NCBI GenBank assembly: GCA_016715425.1
Contig: JADKAC010000002.1
Coordinates: 178,501-242,500 of the forward strand
Direction: 5' to 3'
From: Bacteroidota bacterium
Lineage (GTDB): Bacteria > Bacteroidota > Bacteroidia > Chitinophagales > BACL12
Length of the DNA: 64,000 nucleotides
Shown: positions 1-9,927 of the stretch, piece after piece
Position numbering within the stretch: the stretch's first letter is position 1
Layout: each line of letters starts with the position of its first letter
Translations under genes and position numbers: made by a program
Notes under the pieces: model-generated
Database searches by the model: none
What the model saw: only the letters and a program-made list of their open reading frames with translations
Told to the model about the DNA's origin: nothing

Positions 1-174
1 ATTTTTGCATTAGAATCTATTCCAAAATATATGGATGAATCAGATGCACTAGCTGCCGCTGCTTGCCACCATTACAGTAATAGGGTTATTCAAACAACGA
101 AGATTACAAAACACAAAAAAGGAAATTCCTGGACAGAATTTATTAAATCAAATCCTGATAAAATCCAAGGCTAA
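1..174 (+). CDS. ruvC: Holliday junction resolvase RuvC, C-terminal fragment
   Basis: The window opens inside this gene; 57 codons and a TAA stop are present. RuvC is the endonuclease that cuts Holliday junctions with RuvAB. The visible segment carries the last conserved acidic block of the family (DESDALAAAACHH), which holds the C-terminal metal-binding Asp and the following CHH, then a tail with SWTEFIKSNPDK as in Bacteroidota RuvC. The start and the other active-site acids lie outside the window. It is convergent with the HIT gene, only 3 bases apart. The assignment rests on this short motif alone, so it is good but not certain. Confidence 0.75.
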   Translation: MFALESIPKYMDESDALAAAACHHYSNRVIQTTKITKHKKGNSWTEFIKSNPDKIQG

Positions 175-177
175 TTT

Positions 178-570
178 TTACAAAAAGGATTTTATTTTTT
201 CTGCAATATTGGTGAGTTCTTGTTGAGTCATTTTCAATTTTGGTTTACTGAAATTTATATCATCCATGGTTTGTAAAGGAATAAGATGAATGTGCGCATG
301 TGGCACTTCTAAACCTATTACTGCAATACCAATACGCTGACAAGGAATTGCTCTTTCCATGGCTGAGGCTACCTTTTTAGCAAATGGTAATGCTGCACTG
401 AGTAATTGATTATCTAAATCAAATATATAATCCATTTCTATTTTGGGAACCACTAGTGTATGCCCCGAAGCCAATGGCATAATATCAAGGAAGGCATAAA
501 AATTCTCATCTTCCAATATTTTAAATCCCGGAATTTCGCCTGCAATAATTTTACTGAAAATACTTGACAT
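178..570 (-). CDS. HIT family nucleotide hydrolase/transferase
   Basis: A 130-residue cytosolic protein of the histidine triad superfamily, whose members hydrolyse nucleoside phosphoramidates or dinucleotides through a nucleotidyl-His intermediate. The triad HAHIHLI is at residues 91-97 with H93 as the expected nucleophile. The N-terminal SIFSKIIAGEIP (residues 3-14) is the classic HINT-branch opening, and ASGHTLVVPK follows at about 34-43. Length is normal for the family. The start lies 2 bases after the greA stop on the same strand, so the two genes are probably co-transcribed. The physiological substrate cannot be told from sequence. Confidence 0.9.
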   Translation of the reverse strand: MSSIFSKIIAGEIPGFKILEDENFYAFLDIMPLASGHTLVVPKIEMDYIFDLDNQLLSAALPFAKKVASAMERAIPCQRIGIAVIGLEVPHAHIHLIPLQTMDDINFSKPKLKMTQQELTNIAEKIKSFL

Positions 571-572
571 GT

Positions 573-1046
573 TTAAATAGTTATATCCAGAATTTTTAAT
601 TCAAGTTCACCTGCCGGAATTGTAATTGTAACAACATCTCCTATTACGTGTCCTAATAATCCCTTTCCAATTGGAGATGTTACAGAGATTTTATTCGCTT
701 TAAAATCAGCTTCTTTTTCAGCTACAAGCTTATATTGGATTTCTTTATTCATTTTAGTATGGAGTACTTTAACTTTGGTAAGCACGGCAACTTTAGAAGT
801 ATCAATTTTTGATTCATCCATAATTCGGGCATTGCCAAGCAGTTCATCCAATTTTGCAATCTTTAATTCCATCAATCCTTGAGCTTCTTTTGCAGCGTCG
901 TATTCGGCATTTTCAGAGAGGTCTCCTTTTTCTCTTGCTTCTTTAATTTGTTTTGTTATCTCTTTTCTGCCTTTGGACTTTAATTGCTGAATTTCAGCAA
1001 CTAAATTGTCGTATCCTTCTTGAGTTAAGTATGTTATATCAGCCAT
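573..1046 (-). CDS. greA: Transcription elongation factor GreA
   Basis: 157 residues, normal length. GreA enters the RNA polymerase secondary channel and stimulates cleavage of backtracked RNA. The N-terminal coiled coil (about residues 8-75) carries the tip motif GDLSENAEYD with the acidic residues D42 and E45 that act at the polymerase active site. The C-terminal FKBP-like domain ends with the typical SPIGKGLLGHVIGDVV block. The gene follows the terminator of the upstream operon by only about 20 bases, so its promoter either overlaps that hairpin or it depends on read-through. It is followed by the HIT gene. Confidence 0.95.
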   Translation of the reverse strand: MADITYLTQEGYDNLVAEIQQLKSKGRKEITKQIKEAREKGDLSENAEYDAAKEAQGLMELKIAKLDELLGNARIMDESKIDTSKVAVLTKVKVLHTKMNKEIQYKLVAEKEADFKANKISVTSPIGKGLLGHVIGDVVTITIPAGELELKILDITI

Positions 1047-1065
1047 GGTATTTCGCTTTTTTAGT

Positions 1066-1099
1066 AAAAAAAAGAAACGCCTCCTTGCGGAAACGTTTC
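1066..1099 (-). terminator. Rho-independent terminator of the TonB/PorV-like operon
   Basis: On the minus strand an 11-bp fully pairable stem (two G-U pairs) with a GCAA loop is followed at once by eight T residues (plus-strand stem arms 1074-1084 and 1089-1099, A-run 1066-1073). It lies 23 bases beyond the stop of the PorV-like gene and just before greA, so it closes the three-gene operon. Confidence 0.85.
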
Positions 1100-1122
1100 A
1101 ACAAAATTAAATAAAATAAATA

Positions 1123-2193
1123 CTAGATACTTAATCTAATTCCAAATGAATGTGTACCATCATAAGGGTTAGAAGATCTGTAAGAATAGCTTATAGAAAG
1201 CATATTAGAAGAAGAGTTTGCAAATGCGGTTTGGAATGTCACACCTGCAGCTAAGCCAGTATGTGCTGTTGTTCTTTCATCAGCATTTGATGAAAGCATT
1301 CCATCTTCATATCTGTATCCTGCACGAAGTAAAAACATTTCGGTATTTTTTACTTTTAATCCATATTCTAATCCTAATCCAAACTGATCCTTACTGAATG
1401 AATTAGAAATGAAAGTACCAACAGCAGTTAACCTATTAGTTGTTCCAAAATAAAAGTCATAAGATAAACCAATAGAGAGTGAAGAAGGTAATTCAAAATA
1501 TTCTGTAGGGAATCCAACTGTAGCTGTATAAGTTCCTTCGGGAACATTACCTCTAAAAGTTATACCATCGCCACCATAACGCATAGGGCTGCCGATATTT
1601 TTAAGAGTAACCCCCATTTTCATTTGCTCTGGATGTTCTTCAGGTCCTGTGATATATTGAATACCAACATCCAATGCTACACCAAATGCCTTTAAATCAG
1701 AAATATTTTCAGAAATACCCCTAATTGTAAGTCCGCCGCTCAAATAATCTGCAAATTTCCTGGAATAGGATAACGCAAAATTCGATAACCTGGGTCTAAA
1801 CGTAGCACCAGTTCCTTCAGGTGAGGCTGTAGTAGTAACCGGGATATCACCAAGATTAAAATTGACAAGTGATAATCCGATTGCACCTTCTCCAACCTTT
1901 TGTGCAATACCAAAGGAATTAATGCTAATATCAGAACCTACTAACCATTCTGTTCTAGAAAAAGTCATATCTGTTCTATTGATAAAAGTTAGACCAGCAA
2001 CATTCACATTCATAGACTCTAATCCTTGAATTGATGCCACATTTAAGCCATACCAACCTGAACTTTGGGCCCAAGGGTTTATCAATATCTCTGAAGCCCC
2101 TGATTGTCCAGCTCTATCTGGGTTACCGGCTATAACCTTACCTGCCAATGCAAGTAACACAACAAAAACTTTTACTTTTAAAAATCCTCTCAT
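1123..2193 (-). CDS. PorV/PorQ-family outer-membrane beta-barrel protein
   Basis: 356 residues with a signal peptide ending near AGKVIAG (about residues 16-23). The mature start has NPDRAGQSGASEILINPWA, the hallmark opening of the PorV/PorQ (UPF0164-like) family, followed by amphipathic beta strands and a C-terminal strand ending in GIRLSI. Family knowledge: PorV is the T9SS shuttle that carries cargo from the translocon to the attachment complex, and many paralogues exist. Here it is the last gene of an operon, 11 bases after a 1282-residue secreted protein and downstream of a TonB receptor. That points to a dedicated partner for the secreted protein, which is inference. It is followed by a strong terminator. 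Confidence 0.8.
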   Translation of the reverse strand: MRGFLKVKVFVVLLALAGKVIAGNPDRAGQSGASEILINPWAQSSGWYGLNVASIQGLESMNVNVAGLTFINRTDMTFSRTEWLVGSDISINSFGIAQKVGEGAIGLSLVNFNLGDIPVTTTASPEGTGATFRPRLSNFALSYSRKFADYLSGGLTIRGISENISDLKAFGVALDVGIQYITGPEEHPEQMKMGVTLKNIGSPMRYGGDGITFRGNVPEGTYTATVGFPTEYFELPSSLSIGLSYDFYFGTTNRLTAVGTFISNSFSKDQFGLGLEYGLKVKNTEMFLLRAGYRYEDGMLSSNADERTTAHTGLAAGVTFQTAFANSSSNMLSISYSYRSSNPYDGTHSFGIRLSI

Positions 2194-2204
2194 TTATATA
2201 AGTT

Positions 2205-5200
2205 TTAGAAGGTATCAAGATCAATAGGACGCATAGCGCCAAACCATTTAACAGTACGTTCACCAAGTTCTCCGGCATCTATATGAATTAGATAAACTCC
2301 ACTAGCTACCATCACACCTTTTGCATTTTTTAAATCCCATTCAAGTGAAGTATCCAGATTATCTGACTTAGTCGTTAGGACTCCTCCCGAAGAAACTTCA
2401 CCCGAAACGGCTCGTGAAAATTTCCGTACAAGAGTGCCATCCATAGAGAAGATACTTATGGTGCAATTACTTGGTAAATTAGTAATTTTTATTCTGTAGT
2501 CAACAGGACTGGTTTCATAACTGGAATAAGCATAATATGGATTAGGAACAACGTTAATTAAATCCAAAGCGCTTTCGGCTTTAGCTGTATTCCCAACAGT
2601 AGCAGCCAAATTCTTAGTACTGAAATTATATAAAGGGAACCCAGCGTTTTCACCATTCACCTCATTATTTACATATCTGCGTGTTACTCTTATTTTCAAT
2701 TTAGATTCTGTTGGAATCAATCCATCTTGAAGAGATAACATTGAAACTCCGGGAGCCGCCATTGGTCTTCCAATCCAAACCACATTTTTCCAGACTTCAC
2801 GCACAGTTGTAGTTGAAGGTGGTGTTCCTCCTACAAAGGATAATGAATCCCTCCAGGTTTTACCTCCGTCGTAAGGAATACGTGTAACATATATATTGTG
2901 CTTACCTCCTAATATAACATCCAATCCACTTTCTCCAAAATATTTATCAGTTGGATTAAATAACATATCATCTGAGTTGCCATCAACGTTCACAAATGGA
3001 TCCTCTCCAAAGAAAATATTAACCCTTTGGCCAGTTTCTACATTTATTGCATATCCAGGGAACCAACTCCTACCAATTTCACCCGCCACTTCATTACCAA
3101 ATTGATCAATTGAAGGTTTCTGACGGAGATCCATTTTATTTTCTCCATATAAATTTGTAAACGTTCCTTCACCTGTATTTACCACTATACATTGAGACCA
3201 TTTAGATCTATCACTTGTAAACACAATGTCAATACCATTTAAGCTGCTCAACTTCTGCTGAGGTAAGGAGATTGTTAAGCCAATAATTTGACGAAGTGGC
3301 ATGTATAATATTCCAGTGGATTCATTATTATATCGGGTTAGACCCATAGGTCCGATTGTACCACCGAAAATTGATTCATAAACTTCATTATCATCTACTC
3401 CTGGTATATCTGTTTCATCTACACCAGATCTTAACCAATTTAACAAAGGAGAACCATTTACATTTGGAACACCTGATAACCAAGGCATATTTACATTTTC
3501 GTATTCGATATTCCAACCAATTAAACCATTATTAGCTTCCCATTCAACTCCTGCAACTGCTGGGTTTGGTCCTGGTGGATAAACACCCTTAATAGTTACA
3601 GCAAGTCCCCAGTCAGGAATAATTTGTTCGTTTTTAAATCCAATAGGGAAATCAGATTTTACCGATTCACCTGAAGTTAAATTTGTAATTACCCACCAGG
3701 TAGAATCATAATTCATTGCATATCCTGAAGGCGCTCCTGAAGCAGCTAATGAAGAATCATATAACATTACCTGAAAATCAGCCGCAGGTACTCTAACAGG
3801 GTCATAAACTGCAACATCAATTGGTGCATGTCTACCTTCGTAAACCGGCATAGCAATAGAGCCATTTGCTAAAATTTCATCTACGGTGGTGGTTGTTAGC
3901 TCCAGAAAATTACCTCCATTACCTAAACCTTCTACCATTGTAATGTCCGGTCCGTCACCATATTGTGCATTAAGTATTGTACCTCCTGCTTGTGGATCGG
4001 TTTTATGTGGAATTCCAACGTACAATTTTATATTATTTCTTCCTTCCAAATATGGTCTCTTCTGAGAATTTGGATCAACAGGATCATATTCTTTAAATTC
4101 GTTATAAGCATAAGCCACTACTGAAAAATAATACTTTTTATAATTTACAATTTTAGTATTGCCTGATGCAAATGCATCATCTGTTATTCTAAAAGTGTGA
4201 AAGATGCCATCATTATTACCATCTACTTGCAATACGGGGACATCTGCTCCTAATATAGGATCATATGTAAAGTTCACCAGCTTAACTACATCATCTTCAA
4301 GATCACACTGGAAAATCAATCGTGCTTTTGCAGGATCATTATATTCTGAACTAGAAACTTGACCATTGACAAGTTGATATATCTTATACCCCTGAAAATT
4401 ATAAGTAGAGTCTGAAATTGTAGGATCTTCATCAATTATACTTTTAATAATTGGATCAGTTTCTTCATAAGATTCTCCCTTATTATTTGAATTTTGTCCG
4501 TTGGTAATTGAAAGAATTAATTCCTTGTCCAATTCTCTTATCGACATATCCGGTGCATCAGGACCACTGATTAATTCAAAATCATTATCAAATAATGCTT
4601 GAGCTTTTTGATCAGCAAGGGATATTGCATCGAATGTAGTTTGACATCCTCCGGAAATTGGAGGTCTCACCCATAGTGCACCAATCACAATTTCATTTGT
4701 AGCGCCCGGTTCCAATCTAAATGGACCAGAGGAAATAATAAATCTTCTGTCAGCCGGTGGATTACCCTCAGTACACTCGCTCCATCCTAAAGGATCGCCT
4801 GGATCACTAGGGAACATAAATGCATTTGACTCTGTGCCACCGTAGCCATTACCACCATAGGTAAATGGAGAACCATCTTTCCAGCTTCCTGAAAGATATC
4901 CATAATAATGGGCTGCCACTTCAGGGTTTCCTATTGTTGACCAGTCATTATTATAATAAAGGAAACCTGCCATACCCAAACGAACACTATCCGAAATAGA
5001 TCCGCCATCATAGGTATATTTTATGGGTCCCTGAAAAAAGTCTGTACCAAATAAAGGAGGGTTGGCACCGTATGCTGCTAAGTCAGGTCCATCAACGGCA
5101 TCGCCATTATATGTAAGACCTAAAGAAAGAGCTGTATCACAACCTACCCAGTCATCCCAAGCATATCCTAAATCAGAATCAACCCAATAACCCATGAACA

Positions 5201-6053
5201 CTGAATCAAGAGCCGAAGTAGCATAATTAATTACATTATATCTGTAAAAGGTCATGTCGTTAATCTCATCATTAGTACTGAATGCAAATGCAGTTGCTTG
5301 AATTTCAACACCAATAGCATCTCCACCGGATTCTGTATGGATATTTCCCTTATCATTATAAACCCAGAAGATTGCCTGATCTCCATCTACATCGGGATAT
5401 TCACCAAAGTTTGGTTCATACTGCCCATTAAAATTTAAATCAACAAATGGAGCAAGTGGTTTATTAATCACCAAAACATCGGTAGCAGATTTACCTTTGG
5501 CATTAGCATTGCCAAGGGCTGGCCATTCCCAAATTACTCTAAATGTAGGTGAAAATGTAAGAGGTGTCGCATCAGAACCTCCAAGATTTATAAAGCTATC
5601 AATCAAACTGGCATTTACTTTCCAATGTCTGTCGTAGGCATTACACACCACATCATCTACAGTACCTAAGTTATTCAAAGGCCCAGGCCAAAAATCATTA
5701 CCGTTCTGCCGATAGGTTTGAGCAGCAATTTTCAATTGCCCTCCGGCGTCAATACCACCAATCCAAAGTGCGCCGGCAAAGGTGGAACTCACTTCAATAT
5801 CAGGAGGGTATACCTTAGGTACCACATATTTACCATCAGTTAAATTCCACCAAAAGTCACCTGCACCCAATAAACGAGCCCGTACATTATTAATGTCTAA
5901 CTCAATTTGAGCGGTGGCATCATTACATGCTGCGGATAGCCTGCCATAGTTTTGAGCATTTCTTCCTGAAATACCTATGTTCTCTTTTGCTTGCGATGTA
6001 AAAACTACAGTTGCCAGTAAAATAGAAGTGAAAATTATTTTTTTGTTCAACAT
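2205..6053 (-). CDS. Large secreted surface protein, unknown function, FlgD-like C-terminus
   Basis: 1282 residues. A clear signal peptide (about 1-22, ending in TSQAKE) is followed by a long beta-rich body with Asp/Gly/Pro-rich segments such as DLNFNGQYEPNFGEYPDVDGDQ, which resemble calcium-binding loops. The C-terminal 110 residues start at VVPNPYYAYSSYE and end in GVYLIHIDAGELGERTVKWFG, like the FlgD/T9SS-type sorting domains of Bacteroidota, though the usual short Lys-rich tail is replaced by MRPIDLDTF. No catalytic motif is recognised. It sits 24 bases after the TonB receptor and 11 bases before the PorV-like gene, so the three are one transcription unit. A role as the surface partner of the receptor is inference. 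Confidence 0.7.
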   Translation of the reverse strand: MLNKKIIFTSILLATVVFTSQAKENIGISGRNAQNYGRLSAACNDATAQIELDINNVRARLLGAGDFWWNLTDGKYVVPKVYPPDIEVSSTFAGALWIGGIDAGGQLKIAAQTYRQNGNDFWPGPLNNLGTVDDVVCNAYDRHWKVNASLIDSFINLGGSDATPLTFSPTFRVIWEWPALGNANAKGKSATDVLVINKPLAPFVDLNFNGQYEPNFGEYPDVDGDQAIFWVYNDKGNIHTESGGDAIGVEIQATAFAFSTNDEINDMTFYRYNVINYATSALDSVFMGYWVDSDLGYAWDDWVGCDTALSLGLTYNGDAVDGPDLAAYGANPPLFGTDFFQGPIKYTYDGGSISDSVRLGMAGFLYYNNDWSTIGNPEVAAHYYGYLSGSWKDGSPFTYGGNGYGGTESNAFMFPSDPGDPLGWSECTEGNPPADRRFIISSGPFRLEPGATNEIVIGALWVRPPISGGCQTTFDAISLADQKAQALFDNDFELISGPDAPDMSIRELDKELILSITNGQNSNNKGESYEETDPIIKSIIDEDPTISDSTYNFQGYKIYQLVNGQVSSSEYNDPAKARLIFQCDLEDDVVKLVNFTYDPILGADVPVLQVDGNNDGIFHTFRITDDAFASGNTKIVNYKKYYFSVVAYAYNEFKEYDPVDPNSQKRPYLEGRNNIKLYVGIPHKTDPQAGGTILNAQYGDGPDITMVEGLGNGGNFLELTTTTVDEILANGSIAMPVYEGRHAPIDVAVYDPVRVPAADFQVMLYDSSLAASGAPSGYAMNYDSTWWVITNLTSGESVKSDFPIGFKNEQIIPDWGLAVTIKGVYPPGPNPAVAGVEWEANNGLIGWNIEYENVNMPWLSGVPNVNGSPLLNWLRSGVDETDIPGVDDNEVYESIFGGTIGPMGLTRYNNESTGILYMPLRQIIGLTISLPQQKLSSLNGIDIVFTSDRSKWSQCIVVNTGEGTFTNLYGENKMDLRQKPSIDQFGNEVAGEIGRSWFPGYAINVETGQRVNIFFGEDPFVNVDGNSDDMLFNPTDKYFGESGLDVILGGKHNIYVTRIPYDGGKTWRDSLSFVGGTPPSTTTVREVWKNVVWIGRPMAAPGVSMLSLQDGLIPTESKLKIRVTRRYVNNEVNGENAGFPLYNFSTKNLAATVGNTAKAESALDLINVVPNPYYAYSSYETSPVDYRIKITNLPSNCTISIFSMDGTLVRKFSRAVSGEVSSGGVLTTKSDNLDTSLEWDLKNAKGVMVASGVYLIHIDAGELGERTVKWFGAMRPIDLDTF

Positions 6054-6077
6054 ATATAATTGCTTTAAACTATTTTT

Positions 6078-9000
6078 TTAAAAATCAAATGATAACCCAA
6101 TCCTAATTCTTCTAGGAATGCTATAATTATCAGGATTTTGCATTCTTGCTGTATATAAATCAGTAAATGACGCAGCATTCACCTGACCTTCAATGGTTTC
6201 AGCACCATAAGCAGAACTCAAATATCCATCATCTAATGGATTTCCGGTATATCCATAAACCGCTAAGATATTTTCTGTGTTAAACAAATTCTGAATCCAT
6301 AAATACACATTCATGTTAACCATGCGTTCTTTTGATTCTTTACCCACTGAAAAACCCCAAGATTTATCTAATTTCATATCTGCACGAAAATGCCATGGCA
6401 ATCTAGATCCATTTACTGTTCCATCAAGGTTTGTATTTCGATCATCACCAAATTGAGTAGCTGTTGGATTGCTTTGACGAGTGTATGGTTCACCAGAACG
6501 AGCATTGAATGTCATGTTTAATCCAATATTATTCATCCAAGTTGGCTGACCTCCCATTGGATTATCAAAACGATAATCCATTACCACTTTAATATTATGA
6601 CGTGAATCATAGTTTAAAGGAATTATTGCTCTAAGGTTTGGTTGACCGGAACCCACAAGATTAAGTTGTGATGTTGCACTTGAACCTGTTCCATCTGCAA
6701 ATTGTAAGGTATAGCTGGTAGATATTTTTAAATTTCTCGTCCTGCGTGCAATATCATATGCAATGGAAATACCTTTAACTGTTCCAAAATCTATATTACC
6801 ATAGGTAGTATATTGAACTGGTACGGCATAAGGTACGCTGATAATTTGAACCATATCTCTGAGTTCTCTATAAAAAGCTGAGATTTTCAGAACGGATGAT
6901 TCATTTAATTGCTGTTGGAAGCCAATTTGATAATCAATAGTTTTCTCTGGTTTTAAATCCGGATTATCGAATACATTATTTACATTTTCCTGAAAGTAAT
7001 AATAATCATAAGCGGTAGCAGAGGTTCCGGTAGGTGGTCTTTGTGTTAATATATCATAATGGGCGAAGAACAAGGCTTCTCTATTCGTTTCTTTTGATAT
7101 AGGGAAAGAGAATGCAATTCTCGGCATAACTGAAACTTGAGGTTTATAATCTTCAAAAGAGGTACTTGGATCAAAATTCTCACTCTTTATATCTGTAGAT
7201 GGATCCACCAGATAAGGAGTAATTGTACCAGTAGATGAACTCAAAGCAATAGTTCTTGGATCTGTAATTTCCTCTCCACTTGAATTATACCAAGTATCCT
7301 CATCCCGATATCCTAAAATTTGAGTAGGATTATTATAATCATCTACATAGACTGCATAATCACTTCCAATATTTCCAGGATGCGCACCATTTGGATTTAA
7401 AGCGGGATCCACTTCATTTACAGAATAAATTTCATATAATGAATATTTATCTTTTAACACACTGCGGTTTGCATCATATCTGTCAACACGAACTCCCACA
7501 CGGAAAATGATATCGTTAAAATTGAAGCGATCTTGAATATAACCTGCTGTATAAACCGGACGGAAAGCACCAATTGGTCTAGTCTTAATTCCATCTTCGT
7601 TTTCGGCAGTCCAGAAATCATTAAAAGAAGGTTGAGTTGTTAATCTGTTTCCAAGAATATCATAACCATTGTAAAAAACAAATGCATTACCATTATTTAA
7701 TAATTCATCTGCACTAAACAAGTCTAAAGAAAACACATCAACTGGAAGATTATCAATATTAAGATAATCCTGATCACTCACATTATATCCCAGTTCATTC
7801 AATTTCTCTCTTAATTGTTGATCAAAATAGGTTTGATCTTCCGCCACAAATAATCTATCGTAACGAATTGTATCAAATTCACCAAAGTCCAAACCTGAAT
7901 CCAAATATTCCTGATAGGAATATTCTTGTCCGTCAATTACTAAAATAGGATTATCGGTATCCAAATTTGTAATATGGCGATTTGCTAATTGGCGAGATAA
8001 GGTCCATAAACCAATTGGAGTAACTTGATATAAACGTTGTACTTGTTGTTGGAATTCAAATCCAAATTCAATGGAGTGCTTAGAAACGTTAGATGATTTC
8101 TTCCTGCTCTTCAAATCTATTGCTGCATTAAAGGTTAAACCATATTGATCATTATTTTGCTTGAAATAATTACTATAAGGCACCCCTGCATTCCACCACA
8201 TTCCATACACATTGGTTCCTTGTACATATGCATCTCCATTTAGTAACCCACCACCTAATTGAATATCAAACAAACTGCGTGGATCAAATAAACTTTCATT
8301 GTAATACTGAGTAGTATAGGTGCTTAATTCTGGGTTAAGAGTTCCCGGAGTATATTCAACAAGTGTATCGGCATAACCTGCAAGGAGCCAACCGTTCAGA
8401 CCAGTTGTTGGATCAGCTCCATATCCGTAAACTGGAGCTCTCAAAGTATTAAATTCACCTACATATCCATAATTAAATGGATTCATACCATGAGTTTCGT
8501 CTTGTGTGGTTCCATAATACTTGGTATAGTCTACTTGAATATTATAGAATGCATTTCCAACTATACTTTCTTTTTCACCATCTGCTCCTTTCTTTTCAGG
8601 AAAACGTTGGGTAAATCTCAAAAATCCACGATAAGTATTTTGGTCTGAAATAGGATTATTCTCTGAATTAAAAAGCGCAAAACTTCTTACATAATTATTT
8701 GCATCAAATCCTCTCCAGGTCAATCCGAGCTGAAGATTAGTTGTTTGACTTAGTTTATAATCAAAACGTGTGGAGAGTGAGATACCTCCTGAATTCACAT
8801 TCTGCTTATATGCAACATCCTCCATATCATCAAATGTTATGAATTCAGAGCTTTTATTAAATCCTGCTCCAGAAACTGCCGGCTTAAGTGGATTTGCAAT
8901 AAGATCATTCATTATATCGTCTTGGATTTTATAATTGCCAATTGCTGAAGGGTCTGAGTCTTTTTCCCATTCGCCTTCTGCAGCTATAAAAAATCCGAAC

Positions 9001-9800
9001 TTGGCTACTTCATTATCCTTTCCCTTGTTTTGGGTAATGATAGGACCAGTAAGAAATACAGAAGCAAGATTATAATTATAAGGGTCTAAAAATGTAGATG
9101 TAGCTACTTCAGCACTACCATTATAAACTTTGGAAGGTCCTCTAGTTGTAATTGCAATAAATCCACCAGTGGCGTCTCCGTACTTTGGATCTACACCACC
9201 GGTAATTACTTGTAATTGTTCAATAGCATCCTGTGGTAATTTTAAAGAGCCTGATACCCTTACACCGTCAATAACATATTCAGTTGCATCACCTCTGGAA
9301 CCCTTAATGCTTAAGCCACCACCTTCATCACTTTGATAAACACCTTCTTTTGTGGCAGCAATAGAAGTTACATTCCTGGTAGCAATTTGTTGTATATCCT
9401 CCTTTGTTACAACGCCTCCTGTAGAAGTATTTCCTTTATCTACTAAAGGTGCTTCATATTGGATCACTATTTCATCAAGTGTTGTTCCCTCATTTAGGAT
9501 TATATCTTTAAGAAAAACAATACCTGAAGAAACCACGATATTGGTTACTCGATATTTATTACCTTGATAGGAAGCTTCCACATCATAAGTACCCGGACTT
9601 AAGCCCGGAATAGAATAATTCCCGTCAAAATCAGTAACAGCACCTGTTTCCAATACGCCATTCTTAAAAACAGCCACATTCGCAAATGGAATTCCTTCAC
9701 CCTTTGGATCAAGTACCTTTCCTTGTATTTCACCGTTTTGAGCAAAGGCCGTAGTTGCAACAAATATTAGTAGAGTAAATACGTATAAGAATTTATTCAT
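6078..9800 (-). CDS. TonB-dependent outer-membrane receptor, SusC-like/carboxypeptidase-regulatory type
   Basis: 1240 residues. Order: signal peptide (1-20, ending in TTAFAQ), carboxypeptidase-regulatory-like Ig domain (about 24-110, starting GEIQGKVLDPKGEGIPFANV), plug domain (about 115-250, with TEYVIDGVRVSG and GFIAITTRG), then a large 22-strand-type barrel ending in the aromatic terminus RRIRIGLSFDF. Such receptors import ligands that TonB-ExbBD energises. It leads a three-gene operon with a large secreted protein and a PorV-like barrel. No SusD-like lipoprotein is adjacent, so it is not a standard glycan-utilisation pair. The substrate cannot be told. Confidence 0.9.
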   Translation of the reverse strand: MNKFLYVFTLLIFVATTAFAQNGEIQGKVLDPKGEGIPFANVAVFKNGVLETGAVTDFDGNYSIPGLSPGTYDVEASYQGNKYRVTNIVVSSGIVFLKDIILNEGTTLDEIVIQYEAPLVDKGNTSTGGVVTKEDIQQIATRNVTSIAATKEGVYQSDEGGGLSIKGSRGDATEYVIDGVRVSGSLKLPQDAIEQLQVITGGVDPKYGDATGGFIAITTRGPSKVYNGSAEVATSTFLDPYNYNLASVFLTGPIITQNKGKDNEVAKFGFFIAAEGEWEKDSDPSAIGNYKIQDDIMNDLIANPLKPAVSGAGFNKSSEFITFDDMEDVAYKQNVNSGGISLSTRFDYKLSQTTNLQLGLTWRGFDANNYVRSFALFNSENNPISDQNTYRGFLRFTQRFPEKKGADGEKESIVGNAFYNIQVDYTKYYGTTQDETHGMNPFNYGYVGEFNTLRAPVYGYGADPTTGLNGWLLAGYADTLVEYTPGTLNPELSTYTTQYYNESLFDPRSLFDIQLGGGLLNGDAYVQGTNVYGMWWNAGVPYSNYFKQNNDQYGLTFNAAIDLKSRKKSSNVSKHSIEFGFEFQQQVQRLYQVTPIGLWTLSRQLANRHITNLDTDNPILVIDGQEYSYQEYLDSGLDFGEFDTIRYDRLFVAEDQTYFDQQLREKLNELGYNVSDQDYLNIDNLPVDVFSLDLFSADELLNNGNAFVFYNGYDILGNRLTTQPSFNDFWTAENEDGIKTRPIGAFRPVYTAGYIQDRFNFNDIIFRVGVRVDRYDANRSVLKDKYSLYEIYSVNEVDPALNPNGAHPGNIGSDYAVYVDDYNNPTQILGYRDEDTWYNSSGEEITDPRTIALSSSTGTITPYLVDPSTDIKSENFDPSTSFEDYKPQVSVMPRIAFSFPISKETNREALFFAHYDILTQRPPTGTSATAYDYYYFQENVNNVFDNPDLKPEKTIDYQIGFQQQLNESSVLKISAFYRELRDMVQIISVPYAVPVQYTTYGNIDFGTVKGISIAYDIARRTRNLKISTSYTLQFADGTGSSATSQLNLVGSGQPNLRAIIPLNYDSRHNIKVVMDYRFDNPMGGQPTWMNNIGLNMTFNARSGEPYTRQSNPTATQFGDDRNTNLDGTVNGSRLPWHFRADMKLDKSWGFSVGKESKERMVNMNVYLWIQNLFNTENILAVYGYTGNPLDDGYLSSAYGAETIEGQVNAASFTDLYTARMQNPDNYSIPRRIRIGLSFDF

Positions 9801-9856
9801 ACACCGAAGTTTTAAAAATTGTTAAGATGCCGTAAAAATATATAAATATTTATAAA

Positions 9857-9864
9857 CAAAAATA
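9857..9864 (-). promoter_or_regulatory. Bacteroidota -7 box upstream of the TonB receptor operon
   Basis: TATTTTTG on the minus strand matches the TAnnTTTG consensus and lies about 57 bases before the receptor ATG. No convincing -33 TTG is seen at the usual spacing, so this is a candidate only. Confidence 0.4.
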
Positions 9865-9927
9865 CCAACTTGAAAAAAAACTCCAGTCAGCCCGCAGTCA
9901 TAATAAAATAAGGACTTTGTCAGAAAA

